From Diphasiastrum complanatum (Eukaryota > Streptophyta > Lycopodiopsida > Lycopodiales > Lycopodiaceae): a stretch of DNA of 64,000 nt. Location of the stretch: positions 42,065,723-42,129,722 of the forward strand of contig CM055095.1 in assembly GCA_029204225.1 (NCBI GenBank), in the 5' to 3' direction. Below are positions 34,051 through 46,370 of this stretch, one piece after another; the first letter of the stretch is position 1, and each line of letters begins with the position of its first letter. The notes beneath the pieces were generated by a model that saw only the letters and a list, made by a program, of their open reading frames with translations, was not told the origin of the DNA and did no database searches. A program made the translations under genes and the position numbers.

Positions 34051-35549
34051 TGGAGTAACTGTAGTACCGGCTAGATATTTGACATGCGTACGTACTTGTC
34101 AAATTTTATATTAACCTTCAAATGACATATATGTCTCAGGGCCCCAGGGGCAATTTCTAATCCAACAATGTAAGAAGAGTACAGTCTTGCGACACTCATT
34201 AATCTTGCTGTTTTTAAACAGAAAAATCTTAAAACTTTTGAGCTTGTAAGAAATTTTACTTTTCAAGTTTGCCTTTCAAACAAAAGGGTAGCTGTTAAGG
34301 CAACTAGGCTTTTGACATGCAGACGTTGCAAATGCCAAGCGTGCTCCGAGTCTGCTATTGAATATATTTAAAGTTTACATCAGAGTACGTTTTATTGCTA
34401 CCATCAGTTAGCCCGTAGATTTCTGTCTAGAAGTTTGCACCACTTGACGTCCTGCCAGTACAGTCTAAAAGTTAATCTCTTGCAAAAGACGGTGCTGCTT
34501 TGCTTTGCTGTACAAGTTTGAACCTGTCACAAAACTTGGCACTACTATGTGTAGTGCGAAGCTTTTTATAAACAAAAGTGAAGCTCGGTATAGATTCTAG
34601 AAGAAGCACAATATTACGGGCAATGTGTGATCCTGCAAAAATCAGCCACAAGGTTTTCTTTCCACATCGTATGCAGGTCATGGTTTTCTTTTGCACGCTG
34701 GAAAAGGAGTTGGTTGGCTCTAAGCTGATATTTTGCAGCTAGAATCAATGAGATCTCTTGATAAGGCAGCCCACAATGAAAGAGGTAGGTAAAATTGTAA
34801 AATTAAAACATTATTTCCAAGGAACACAATAGGCCATTCAAAAAGGTGAAAGCTGGGGAGCAACTCTTCCTACCTAGATCATACACATTGAGCAAAGATT
34901 GTCTTAGGTGAAAGAGAACCAATCTTCACAAAGTCCATGCAAGATATCAGGCCACAATCGTCCAATGAGTTTTTCATGGACGATGAGGTTTGATTTCTTG
35001 TTAAAAGCATTTGACTTCTCTTTAGTAAGTTGGGACAAGTGAATTTTGTTGTAGGTCAAGGAATTTTTGTTGAACTCAAGGCAACAACAATCAAGTCAGA
35101 CATGGTTGGGGGATGAGATCGAGCTCCGTCGCACTGAGTGAGTGAGTTGAAGTGTAGGGGTTTATAAAGCAATCTTGACTTGGGCCAAAGTAATGAGTCC
35201 TTTTTTATTCAAAGATTTTAGTACTTGAGCATCTTGGATATGTTCCTAGGAAAAAAGAGGGTGTTCAAGAAGAAAAGGTTCCATAGATGGTTTGGTGGTA
35301 GTTGTGAGTTAAGTGTGAAGAGAGGGAAAGCCCTTTGCAACTATCAATAGAGCTAAGGAGCCCATTCTTTAAGAGCGAAAGGAAAAGGAAGTGAGTTGCC
35401 TAAAGTTTTAAAGCCTAAGATTGGGTTATGATAATTCGTGAAGACTAGGAGCAAATGTGTGGTAGTCATTCTTGAAATGAGAGCTTATTCAAGATGAGCA
35501 AGAAATATTGAGGATGCAGAACAATGTGAGAAAAAACTCAAACATGTAC
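34051..35549. other. No clear feature
   Basis: AT-rich, probably intronic or intergenic sequence to the right of duplication copy 1. No coding frame above 75 codons and no known domain. Confidence 0.45.
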
Positions 35550-36195
35550 TTAAATTTACATGCTTTATTAAATAAAAAGAGAGTACAATAAAATGTATAC
35601 ATAGAAGGACTTAGCAAATTGTCGTCGTATCTACGTCAAAACTCTTTAAAGAGAATCTACAATCAAAACAATGCGCTAACAACCCACGTAGAAGGGCTTA
35701 TATGTTGACTAGAGGAGCCTGGTGAGTGCCAAGAAATACACACCCATGATTGCCACCTTCACCCATCCTACCCCTTGCTCACCCGGCTCGTTCATGTGGA
35801 CATCATGGTGTAGATTATCACTAACATCTAATTGTAATGGTTTTGATTGTAAAAATGACATAGAAAGGTTCTATAGAAGCATTTCAATATTAAGGTTCTA
35901 GATCTGATCAACAAGATGCTCATGACCTTTCTTATGTGATGTTACACATTACATAAGAAAGGCCACCATACTGGCTCGGAATACAACACCTAGTATCTCT
36001 CCACAATACTATAAATGAAAAGAGCAATGATAGGAATGTTTTGTATATTTGAATAGTAGAAATGAATGCTCTAAGTATCTTCCTAAGTTGGTCTCTCATA
36101 TCGGCTTAATTTGCATAATATTGGCCTTAATTGTCCTTTGCATTACTTTGATAATAACAAATCAGCCTAAGTTGGAATTTGCATAATCTCCGACA
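35550..36195 (-). repeat. Possible LTR (left partner of an old element)
   Basis: On the minus strand a polypurine tract (TTTGAGGGGGG, 36196-36206) is followed by TGTCGGAGATTATGC, as expected at a 3' LTR start. The part at 35880-36070 resembles 40640-40830 (AGATGC...ATGACCTTTCTTATGTG, ATAAGAAAGGCCAC, CCACAATAC..AAATGAAA). The left end is undefined. Confidence 0.4.
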
Positions 36196-36639
36196 ACCCC
36201 CCTCAAATTCATTTTAGCCATTTAACATCATACATGCTTATCAAAACCATCATAAAACTTCTTTGAAGATGCATTTCCAAGTTTCATGGATAGCTTCCTT
36301 CTATAGATGTCATTACAGGACTGAAGTAGATACTTGATTTTGAGGCTTCCTTCTCCTCGATTGTAGCTCCTTCCCTTTTCTCATCACAGAGATCATCCAT
36401 GCCACAAAATGATTAGTCCACAAATGTTTACTACTAGTACTTTGCACTACTTATGTAAGCTTGTATTGAACATAAATAAGCTTAGATCCATTGACGCAAA
36501 ATGCTTTTCTATGGAGGTAAGTGCCCTATGAGGGTGATTCACTTACTCCTATATGAAGCTTACAATATGCCTAGATGAATGTGGAGTTACAAATATCCAA
36601 CGTTTGGATGAAAAGATCATACTTGCTATTAAAACACCA

Positions 36640-36945
36640 ATGCAAGTAGATGAAAAGCCCACCAACTTCTATTTTTATGGCTTTCACTCCAAAGTCATAT
36701 GCATAAAGACTAATAAAGATATAAGCAGATTTTTATTTTTCTGTCTTTAACTCAGTCATATGCATAAAGATATAAGCAGATTTTTATTTCTCTGTCTTTA
36801 ACTCCAAAGTCATATGCATAAAGACTATGAAAGATATAAGCAAATTTTTATGTCTTTCAACCCGAAGTCATATGCATCTAAACTGTGAAAGATGTAACCA
36901 TCTTTCAATTCTATGACTCTTACTCCAAAGTCATATCCACATAGC
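36640..36945. repeat. ~65-bp tandem repeat, about four units
   Basis: Units share CCAAAGTCATATGCATAAAG, then GATATAAGCA(G/A)ATTTTTAT, then TCTGTCTTTAACTC, with growing divergence to the right. It lies inside the candidate old element between 35.5 and 41 kb. Confidence 0.8.
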
Positions 36946-37944
36946 AAAAGTGTGATAGTGCGTTTCCCCTCAAGCTTGTCAACCTCTTAAGCCAATGAAG
37001 AAGCGTTAGAATCACAATCATGGATAAAGTAGGAGTTAAAAGAGTAGGAAATCGAGAGTAGAATTGTTCCAGACGCACTTGAGAGGGAATAAAGCACCAT
37101 CATTCATTCAGAAAATCTACTGTGAGATTGTTTCCAAGTAGTGAAACATGTGATTGAAAGCCATCTAAGCCTCACTTAATAGCTTATTCACAACAACTTA
37201 GCATGATCAGTACCCTTCCCAACATAAGACAAATGTACAAACACAAAAAAATTTCTACATGTTCTCTCATCAATCTCATCTAAAAGTGATCTTGAGATTG
37301 AGAGTTGGTTTCCATATGTGCTACATATGTTGAAATACTTGTTGCAAAACCGATCACCACCATTGTTGCATTCTTGAGCCGTGATGCTTTATCTTTCCAA
37401 AACACTTTTGATAAAATTCTTTCTTCACAATCACATACCAGAGATGCATTATGACAAACAAGAAGCTAGTATAGATGTTTCAATTTTCATTATGCAACCA
37501 CATTAGAGACAAATCTTCTTTGATGCTAATGGATTTTTGTAAGGTTGGTTCACATGTCAGAATATCAAAGACACAAACTCTCTTGACATTTTGATTCAAA
37601 ATAAGATCAACTCACAAATCTACAATATATTCATCTCCATGATCTTTTTTATTTTGCCTTCATTAGGGCCTTTTTTGGACTCAAAAAGGGCCTCTTCCTT
37701 GCCTAAACGTGTTTGCTAATTACGATTAATTAACCCATGTCCTATGTGGCAGTTCACCATGGGTTAACTCACATTTCAATAGGCTTCACTTAGGGCCTAG
37801 TGTAGTATAACAAGGACAAATGATTTTAATGTTATCTAAAATCTTGAATCCAATATGACTTTCAATTTTCACGGCCTTCAAAAGTTGTTTTTAATAACCC
37901 AGAATGTCAGAAAAGGGGGCCCAATATTTCATTGGGCCCCCATA

Positions 37945-38495
37945 TTGAAAAGAAATTTCAAAAAAAAAGTTGGGGGAGGGGGGATTGAGGTACAATCCCC
38001 CCCCCCGGCTCCCCCTTGTGTACCCTCTCCTAGCCCCCGCTGCGCTGTCCAGCGGGCCCCCCACCCTTCCTCCCTCCGGGCCGCTGGCATGAGTGAGGGC
38101 GCAAGACCCGGAGGGATCCACGCACCCCCCCCCCCACATCTTCTTGCACTGACCATCGAGGAGGGGAGGGGGAGACGTCGCGCCACGTGCCCCCCCCCCA
38201 CCACTTCGAGGCACTGGCTCCCCTGGGCGCGTGTGGGCTGGTGGCGCGACGTCTCCCCCTCCCCTCCTCGATGGCCGTGCAAGAAGATGTGGGGGGGGGG
38301 GGGGGGGGGGGGGGGGGGCGTGGATCCCTCCGGGTCTTGCGCCCTCGCTCATGCCAGCGACCCGGAGGGAGGAAGGTGGGGGGCCCGCTGGACAGCGCAG
38401 CGGGGGCTGGGAGAGGGTACACAAGGGGGGGGGGGGGGGGGGGATTGTACCTCAATCCCCCTCCCCCCAACTTTTTTTTTGAAATTTTTTTTCAA
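37945..38495. mobile_element. GC-rich foldback element, 551 bp
   Basis: Two arms (37945-38186 and 38241-38495) are reverse complements over about 240 bp around a ~54-bp centre. The arms start TTGAAAA(G/A)AAATTTC, then AAAGTTGGGGG, and carry matching GATTGAGGTACAATCCCC, CGCTGCGCTGTCCAGCGGGC and GAGACGTCGCGCCAC. The apparent proline- and glycine-rich frames on both strands are products of the palindrome. C and G runs (up to about 28 G near 38292) differ between arms. It fits a foldback or long-TIR DNA transposon; no target duplication could be recognised. Confidence 0.85.
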
Positions 38496-40147
38496 ACATT
38501 TATCTTGCTTGTGTTGTCATGTGTGCTCAAATTACACCCTCCCAAGTCACATTCCTTTTTTCTTGCTGCAAGAAGATCTTTGATCCCATCAATGAAACTC
38601 ATCCAACTTGGATAAAAAGAACAGACACAATCAGATTCTGCAAGACTAGTTACATTGCCTACTTGACCAATCATGTCATCATCAAAACAATCAATGAAAC
38701 CACTATCCTTTGGATTGCCATCACCATCAAACTTAGTGCCATTGCTTCAATTACATCTAATAAAGCTAGTCATTGTATGTTTCAAGCCATATCCAATAAC
38801 ATAAGAAACATTCTCATCAAAATGCATATATTGCTCTTGAGAAATGTTACCGTACTGAGAAGAAAGAAATACACTATTCTTTCACGATTCTTAATATTTT
38901 ATTGGTGCTCTTTGATCCATGAACTGTTTGGAAAATCTCATATATGGTTTTTTGATCTGGCACACATTATCTCATAGATTAGATCATTTGAAACATTCAT
39001 TCATATGTTACCAAATCTTGTTTTTGATAAGGTTTTGCCAGCACAACTTTCATTGTATTTTGTTTAATAAGAAGTGATTTCATCATTTCCTTTCGAATAA
39101 AAAAAATATAAAGATGTAAGCCTATCACAACTTCTAAATACAAAACAAGAATGAGACATCTTAGATGAACTTCAATAGATTTGGAACAGCTTCATCGCAA
39201 CTTGACCAAAAATGACATGGAATGGTTTTTCCTTACTCTTTTGCCCTTTTAACTACATTAATAATATTTTATTAAGAAAATTTTTAACACCTATTAAGAA
39301 CAACATGATACAAAAGAAGATGTAGTCATACTCCAATTTCAAGATTATTATGCAAAGCTTTAACTAAATCCTTGACAAATTTGATCAACCTCAAATAAAA
39401 TTTGATACAATTTTTTCTAGTGCTAGCTTGCACTCTTTTTGTGCTTATTAGACTGATCAAAAGTCATAAAAAAGAGATCACTCAAGATCTGAAAGATTTT
39501 GAATCAGACTTGCTAATTAGCATCAAATTGCAACTCACAAATGTTAGAATATTGATTAACAAAGGACATATTTTGAAAGTTTGATATTTCCTCATGTCAG
39601 ATTTTATAAACACATTTTATAAGTGTTTTAAAATGTTTTGAACACCTGATGAAAAGTTCGAATGTAATACTCCATGATTGGTTGACATACATCTGAACTT
39701 GAATATGAACAAAACTAGCGAATAAAGACATGTAGTGAGGGAATTCTACCATCACCAATTTTTAACAAACATGAACTTGAGTTTGAATGTAAAATGCAAA
39801 AGATGCGCATTATTCTAAAAGAGATTATAAACTTCAAAAAAGTGTTGATTTTGGTGGATAACTTCCAACTAGCATCTTGATGTAAGACACTGTTCACTTG
39901 TTGTCTTCCTTATGGCTCTTTCCAACTTTGAGAATGTCTTCAAATTGACTTGCAAAAGTCTCCAAAATATTTCCAAAATCTAACAAATCAATTTCTTGGC
40001 ATCCCATCGAAGCACCAAATTTAAAAGTTTACACTCTTAATTTTGATAGTCCTCTAGCATGGAATCTGAATTGATTCGTTTTTGAAATGAATGAAGATAC
40101 TAAAAAAAAGACCTATGTTGTATCTTGATGAAGCTTTGAAAAAGTTT
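38496..40147. other. Degenerate sequence, no clear coding
   Basis: A plus-strand frame at 38519-38977 (152 codons) has low-complexity composition rich in I, T and S and matches no family I know. The rest has short frames only. Probably the decayed interior of an old LTR element. Confidence 0.4.
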
Positions 40148-40155
40148 GATACCAT
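40148..40155 (-). other. Possible primer binding site
   Basis: The minus strand reads TGGTATCAAAC beside a candidate LTR. It is close to, but not the same as, the initiator tRNA-Met consensus. Confidence 0.4.
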
Positions 40156-41050
40156 GATAAAATTTGTCAACAAGAAGAAGAAGCACCAAGCTTGATTTTA
40201 TTTGAAGATTACACAATGTAATGAACAATAATGCTACATAGTGTTTTCAGTTGATTCATAGTTTGTATTTTTTTGGGTTTTCTTTTAAAAGTCCTAAGCC
40301 TTCTATTCTTATAAAATCAGTTTTTGAATGTTATTCACAATGCTCTATATACTACTTACTACTAATAATTATCATGTTCATTCTCGTGCATTTATCTGTC
40401 TACATGTTTGTGCTTTGAGCATGCATTTGAACAAATGTGAAGTTGAATGATGTATTTTGAAAATTGTCAAAGTCCAATTTCATGAATCATTAGCCAATTA
40501 AAAGTAGAGAAGTTCAAACACAAATGACAATACTCAATTCATATCATTATAAAATATTCAAACTAGTGATCAATTTGTGGAAATGTGATATTGCACTATA
40601 GCTATATTGCATCACTAAGTTTTTAAGATTCTTTTCAAGCATTTCGCAAGAGCTATAGATTTGATCGATAAGATGCCAATAACCTTTATTCATATGTCCA
40701 TACACATTAAATAAGAAAGATCACAACATTAGCTCATAATATAGCGTTTGTTATTTTTCCACAATACAACAAATGAAAGCAAACTAAAGGGATACTCTCT
40801 ATTTCAATATTAGAAATGAATGGGCTAGGTCCTATTTGCATAAAGTATGGAGGATGAGTTTCCTCTTCAAATCTTAACCTAGTATGCAAGTTATATTTTT
40901 AATTCTAACTTTATGCTATTGCTAGTGGTTAAAATGAAACATTTTTAGATGTAGAGCCATTAGGATGTAGTAACTTGTGTAGCACTCTAAAGAGGTAACT
41001 TGAGAATGAAGTTTGCACAACATAGTTTTCCGTAGTTGGCCAACGTCACA
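40156..41050 (-). repeat. Possible LTR (right partner of an old element)
   Basis: It lies outside the putative PBS, and its 40640-40830 part resembles 35880-36070. The two are clearly diverged and the ends are not defined, so the pairing is tentative. Confidence 0.35.
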
Positions 41051-43999
41051 TATTGGCCTCAATTTCATCCTCAAGTGAGCATTTTTCAATCGAATAATTT
41101 ATCATAGGAACAAGATATGATTAACTTACAATGACATCAAGACTTCTATACATCAGCAAAAGAATCCGATTTTGTTTTTGGGTACTAGCAAAACAAGAGC
41201 ACTAAAAGAAGAAGTGTTGATTCAATCCAATTTTTTTTTTGATAAAATCATTTTTTTAGATTCTATTTCTTTCCATTCTTAAGTCTTGCTTGTAGAATTC
41301 ACTGAGAACGAGTTTGCTACCATGTGCTATCTCTATTCTAGGTTTTATAAAACGAGGAAGAGGAAGATAAATCTTCTGGAAAAACATCAAAAGAATTTAA
41401 TAGACTATAAATTATTCTCCTTTTTTTATTTATTTCTATTTGCTTTGATTCTCTTCTACAACCAAATTATCATTTAAACGATGAGTACAAAGATTAGATT
41501 TTACTTGTTTTTTATTTACCATTTGACAAAGGTCACTGGCCACTTTATAAGAGTGTCTTTACCATTAATCTCCAATTGTACTCCATTTAATTCAAATTTT
41601 TACTCACATTTTCAAATCAATAATTGGATGTACATGAATGCCTTTTTGTACAACATATCAAATTTTTGAAATGCCATCGCTTGAAGATTCAAATCATATT
41701 TGTAGTCTTGAAGATTCCACTTTTGCACCACCTTACCATAGATTACTCCTAATTTCCATTGCCAAACTCAATCGAATACTTGTAATTAGAGCCAAGTATT
41801 TGTAGTTGAGATCGTTTCTAGTCGACAATGTGGCCAAGTTTGGTGAAGGAGGTTGTTATATACTTCAAAGGCATCAACATGGCCCTGTCTTGGAAGCAAA
41901 ATCAAAACAACTACATTATTCTAAGTGGGAGGATTTCCCTTTGCCATTGGCAAGTGCTAGAGTTCAAATAAATATTGAAGATTCCCATGAGAAAGAATTT
42001 GCACTTTGACGTCTAGGGAGGGAGTAACGAGAATCAACATGCTTTGTACTCGGGTAGGGTGCATATATGTTCAATAGTTTGAATGTAAAGTCTAGTTTCT
42101 TGATGGTGGCTAGTGTCCATCTCCATTATGATTCCAATTCTAAAGCTACTATGTGGCTAACTTTTGGAGGTTGACATCATTAAATTGTCTCCATACCTTG
42201 CATAGGGGTAGCAATGCAATTGAAGGATGGAGCAAATTTTCTAGCTATATTATGAAAATGAAATCCTTTTTGTTTTGTTTTTTGTAAACTCATAATCGGA
42301 TTATATCTTGGCTTGGAAGGTCAACAACAAGTTTTCCTCTTTGCTAAAGTGCACTTGTTCTAGGATATGATGTTAAAATAAGTCTGTCTTATGCAAAATC
42401 AATACTTGTTTTAGCAAGTGACTTTAACATGGCATTTTTGTATTTTTTTTAAATCACTTTATTTTTTATTTATTCATGGAAAGATATATTGTTGATTCTT
42501 CTAGATGTGAAATTTTCATTCTTTAATTTGTCCTTCTTCCTTCTCCCTTTGGCTTTAGTGCTTTTGATTGAAATGAATTTTTTGCTTGTAAGTTATGGTG
42601 GGGGGTCAGGTGGGTGAGAACCCTTCACGAGAACATGCATTTTAAAGCTATGTGAAATACGATCTTCATGAACACCAATTTTAGGCTTTGGTAATTTGTG
42701 CCATTATCGTGGTGAGCATTTTTGTCCATAACTTGTGCTTAGCGGAGGTCTGAATAGCTTTGTCTTTAGGGTTGTGATTTTGGAGGTATTATGTGCCTTT
42801 GGTAGGGCTATGGTTAGATGGTTTGTGGTATAATTGCATCTTCCTTTTCGAGATTCAAACATAGGGATTATCGTAATGTGCATTGAATTTTTTTCTTTGG
42901 CTTTTTGAAAAATAATCTGGATTTTTGGTTTTTTAATTTTTGTTAGTTCTTTTTTGGTTTTTGTTTTTGTTTTATCACATTGCATACTTTTTTTTTTGTT
43001 TAAAATTTTGATTGTTTTTTTTGGAATTCAACAAGAAAAAAGAAGATGCATGTATGGTTTGTTGTCACTAACAAACACACGCATATATTTTGGGTTTGTT
43101 TGAGTAATGTGTTTTGAAAATTATATGTAGGGTGATTGGGGTATGAAAGCACATCATAGAAACCTCATTGCGGCTTTGAATGCTATCTCATCTTTTAAGT
43201 TAAATTTGCATTGTTTTCATGTATATGTTAGAATCTAATGATGATCCTAAATATAGATCTAGGCCAATATAATTGCATAGCAAATCACTTAACAAATTGT
43301 TAGGCAATCTTTACACAGTCTCACTAGTTTGATCAAGATCATTTTACGAAAATGAAATAGAATAAAAAACTAATCAACAAATGTTTAGATTTGATTCTAA
43401 GCTCTGTAAAGCCGTACAACATTAAGAATGCATTTAGTATACTACTAAATCAGAGATCCAACAAGCATACATAAGGAAATCCACACAAATGTAGGAGAGA
43501 ACCAAAGATAAGATTACATTTCTCTATCTTTTGCTATTTTACATCCATACATGATCTTGATGAGGTTATATGTTCGGTAAATGAGTCCTTATTCAAGGTC
43601 CAAGCCTCAAAAGTTGAGACTTGAGACCATCACACACTTTATTCTTTATCATAAACTGTTTTTTTTTCAAACTCCATTGACTAAGCTCAACATATAGTAT
43701 TATTGCCTTTGCAAGGCCAAAAGAAAATAAAAAGCCATCCAAGACTCACGAGAAAACTCTCATGTCACACTTAACACAAAAGAGAATTTTCTCAATTTTA
43801 TTTGCTTAAAACTTTTATGAAGAGGAAATAGCATGAGTCATGAGTAGCTATTATAGTTTTTACTTTAACAGGGTTTGTAGGTCGTACTACTTTATTGGTC
43901 GTTCATAAATTATGATTGTTTGTGCTACTTTACTTTATATCTCTTGCACTATTTCTTATAAGTTAAATAGCAATTGTTTATTATTATTATTTTTATAGC
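41051..43999. other. No clear feature
   Basis: T-rich sequence with frames of at most 93 codons. A 67-codon plus frame at 41806-42009 (MRSFLVDNVAKFGEGGCY) is unrecognised and alone. No element ends found. Confidence 0.45.
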
Positions 44000-44559
44000 T
44001 ATGCGTGTGGGGATTTCTTCCCAGTTTGGACATGCCATTTCCTGCTCAGTCTAAAACTGGAAGATACGTATTTGGTTTGGCTGACGATAGATGTCTAAAT
44101 GGAATTACGCCTGCAGGGGTTTCTACTCCCGTTTGCATTTGCCTTGAGCCTCGAGGCATCTGGTATTTTCGCCAAAAAGAGAGAGGGGTTACGGGTAATG
44201 TGTGTGGCAGGGCAGATCTCGACGCAGCGCAAGTTTCAATGCTAAGGGATTCTTTTACTTCATATTCCAACCAGAATCTATGTCCTCAGTTTTGTTTAAA
44301 TTTGCCTCAAAAACTACGTTTTTTCTCTTTGAGCTGCTGCTCCCGGAGCTCCATCCAACTGCGCACACATCTGCGATCTGGCATGCAACGAGAGTCTGGA
44401 TTTCGAGTCGAAAATTTATTAGAACGTATTTAGATGTTTTGTAGACAGTTTCGTAAGGGAATTTTGCATACAGTGGGAAAAATGGATCCTTTTGCTTTCG
44501 TGTGAAAATCCGTCCTATCGTTTATGTAGTCTTTGTGAGCTCAGTACAATTCAACACGA

Positions 44560-44695
44560 GCAATCTGTGCTGGGAGCCGAGATGATCATGAGATTGGATC
44601 TTCATCTTGCAAGGCTTTCGAAACTATATCGTCAGTGCTGTGAGCCGAAATGATCTTGGGATTAGATCTTGCAAAACTCTTCGAAGTGTTAACGG
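44560..44695 (+). repeat. ~63-bp tandem array upstream of MADS copy 2 (two units)
   Basis: Two units with GTGCTG(G/T)GAGCCGA(G/A)ATGATC, then GATTAGATCTTGCAAAAC, then TTCGAA, matching the four-unit array at 31214-31465. Confidence 0.7.
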
Positions 44696-45301
44696 AGGGT
44701 TGCCATGAAACGGCTACGACTTAATACTTTAATAAGAGATTCTAAGACTATTACAAAATGTCGAAAAATTGAAGGACTAACAAAAGCGCAAGGTAGTACT
44801 CAAATGCTTCAGCCCTGTTAATCAGCTCAATACTTTTATCCATATAAGAGTCCAAGACTATTACATGCCGTAGAAAAATTGAACAGAGATTTTAGTCTAT
44901 CATTTATAGGCTTCGGTCCTTGTTAATCTCTGTTTGTATTAATCACTATTTTACTGAGGATCTTGCTATTTTGGCTGCGCCAATGTTGCTACGCAGGGCT
45001 AGCTTCAGGACTGTGAATGCAAACAAACTACTCCTCGTCTCCGGTACATCGTTGCTGACCCATTGGTCCCATTTCTTTCACTGGATACATGTTCTTTCTT
45101 TTCTTCAGACCTTACCCAAATGCTACAGTTTGAAGCAATGTTCTGGAAAGTGCTATGTTAGACTTGCAAGCAAGCACTGCGTTGGAAGGGGTCTTCGACA
45201 TGTGCTGCTCATCCTCGTGGGTTTAGGCAGCGCTTGGCTCTCGAGATCACTGTCAACACCGTCACGACAGACTCGTGAAAGCAAGGCCAGAGCCCAGCAC
45301 G

Positions 45302-45483
45302 ATGGGCCGGGGGAAGATAGAAATCAAGAGGATCGAGAATGCGACTAGTCGACAAGTGACATTTTCCAAACGTCGAGGGGGACTGCTGAAAAAGGCTCAC
45401 GAGCTTTCTGTCCTGTGTGATGCGCAGGTTGCTCTCATTATTTTCTCTAGCACGGGGAAGCTATTCGAGTATGCTAGCCCCAG
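45302..45483 (+). CDS. MADS-box exon 1, copy 2 (type II MIKC)
   Basis: Like copy 1, this 182-nt exon starts at ATG (CACGATGG) and ends at a donor AG|GTATGA. It encodes the same 60 residues plus two bases. I count six differences from copy 1 and all are synonymous: GGA/GGG, ACG/ACA, CGG/CGT, AAG/AAA, AAA/AAG, CAA/CAG. The flanks have changed far more, so the protein stretch is under strong purifying selection in both copies, or was recently homogenised. No stop or frameshift. The remaining exons must lie to the right of the window or far within it, unseen. Either a second gene or an alternative first exon of one gene. Confidence 0.93.
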
Positions 45484-46370
45484 GTATGACCTTTCCTCAT
45501 TCTCTATATTTCCCTCTATGCTATAAATCTCCTGGTATAGCTAGCTGTTTAACAACACTATCAGCTGAGATTGAGAGGATGCCTCTCATTTTTTTCTACG
45601 TCTCGTGGTTCCTGAGCGATACAAGACGGTGGTACGTCTTGTGGAATACATGAAATTTTAATAGACTTTGCAAACGATTAAATTTGCTCTGAGATGCTTG
45701 AAAAGGCAATCAACAAAGAGCCAGCGGTTTCCGTAGTGTCGAGGTAGCCTGCGAGGAATCCGACAGATCACGGACTTTGTTGTTATGCAGAACGGATTAG
45801 CATATGTCCTATGGCATTGATTGTAGCAGAAACTACCTAAGACTATGATGTATCACAAGGTCTATTTCTTGGCTCCTTCTTAGTACTTTCGTCGGTTGGT
45901 AGAACGTCCATGTCAATGAAGTGATGGATTACAGTCAGCAGCGGTTCAGATTTCAGAGCTGTGTTTCTCTCGGTTATATGAGAAAGGTTGAGCCGGGCAT
46001 ATAGTACTCTCCTGTTCACTTTCAGCCATATTCGTCACTCTTTAGCATGGTTATGACCATTTTAATTTTAGTAAGGATGCAGTGATGACAGTCGTGCACG
46101 CTAAGACCATTTGCCAAAAATATTCCAGTTCACAAAAATAATCAAATTGACCATCCGAGTTTCCTTATTTGGCTGAGCATGCTTACGTATAGGGGGCAAC
46201 GTATTCATTACTTAACTACAACTATAACGTGTAACAAGATCCTTGTAAAAATTATCAGATGCGTTCTTCAGCCTTATAGATGTTTAACTTTTCCCATACA
46301 GCAGTCAAAGAGTTCTAATCCAATATCTTGATAAGATGTGAGGTAAGCATAGCACTCTAGTAAGCACGCT
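45484..46370 (+). other. Start of intron 1, copy 2
   Basis: Consensus donor followed by sequence colinear with 32418-33130. No exon recognised. Confidence 0.6.

Noticed and set aside
34739-34784. Possible MADS exon 2 between a TTTTGCAG acceptor and an AGAG|GTAGGT donor
   Set aside because: Joining to exon 1 in phase gives a stop codon at once, the length (46 nt) does not fit an I-domain exon, and no counterpart exists in copy 2.
37855-38615. Long proline/glycine-rich frames on both strands
   Set aside because: They are mirror images created by the GC-rich palindrome and homopolymer runs; they resemble no protein family.
38519-38977. 152-codon plus-strand frame
   Set aside because: Low complexity, no motif, and no neighbours to support it; left as unassigned.
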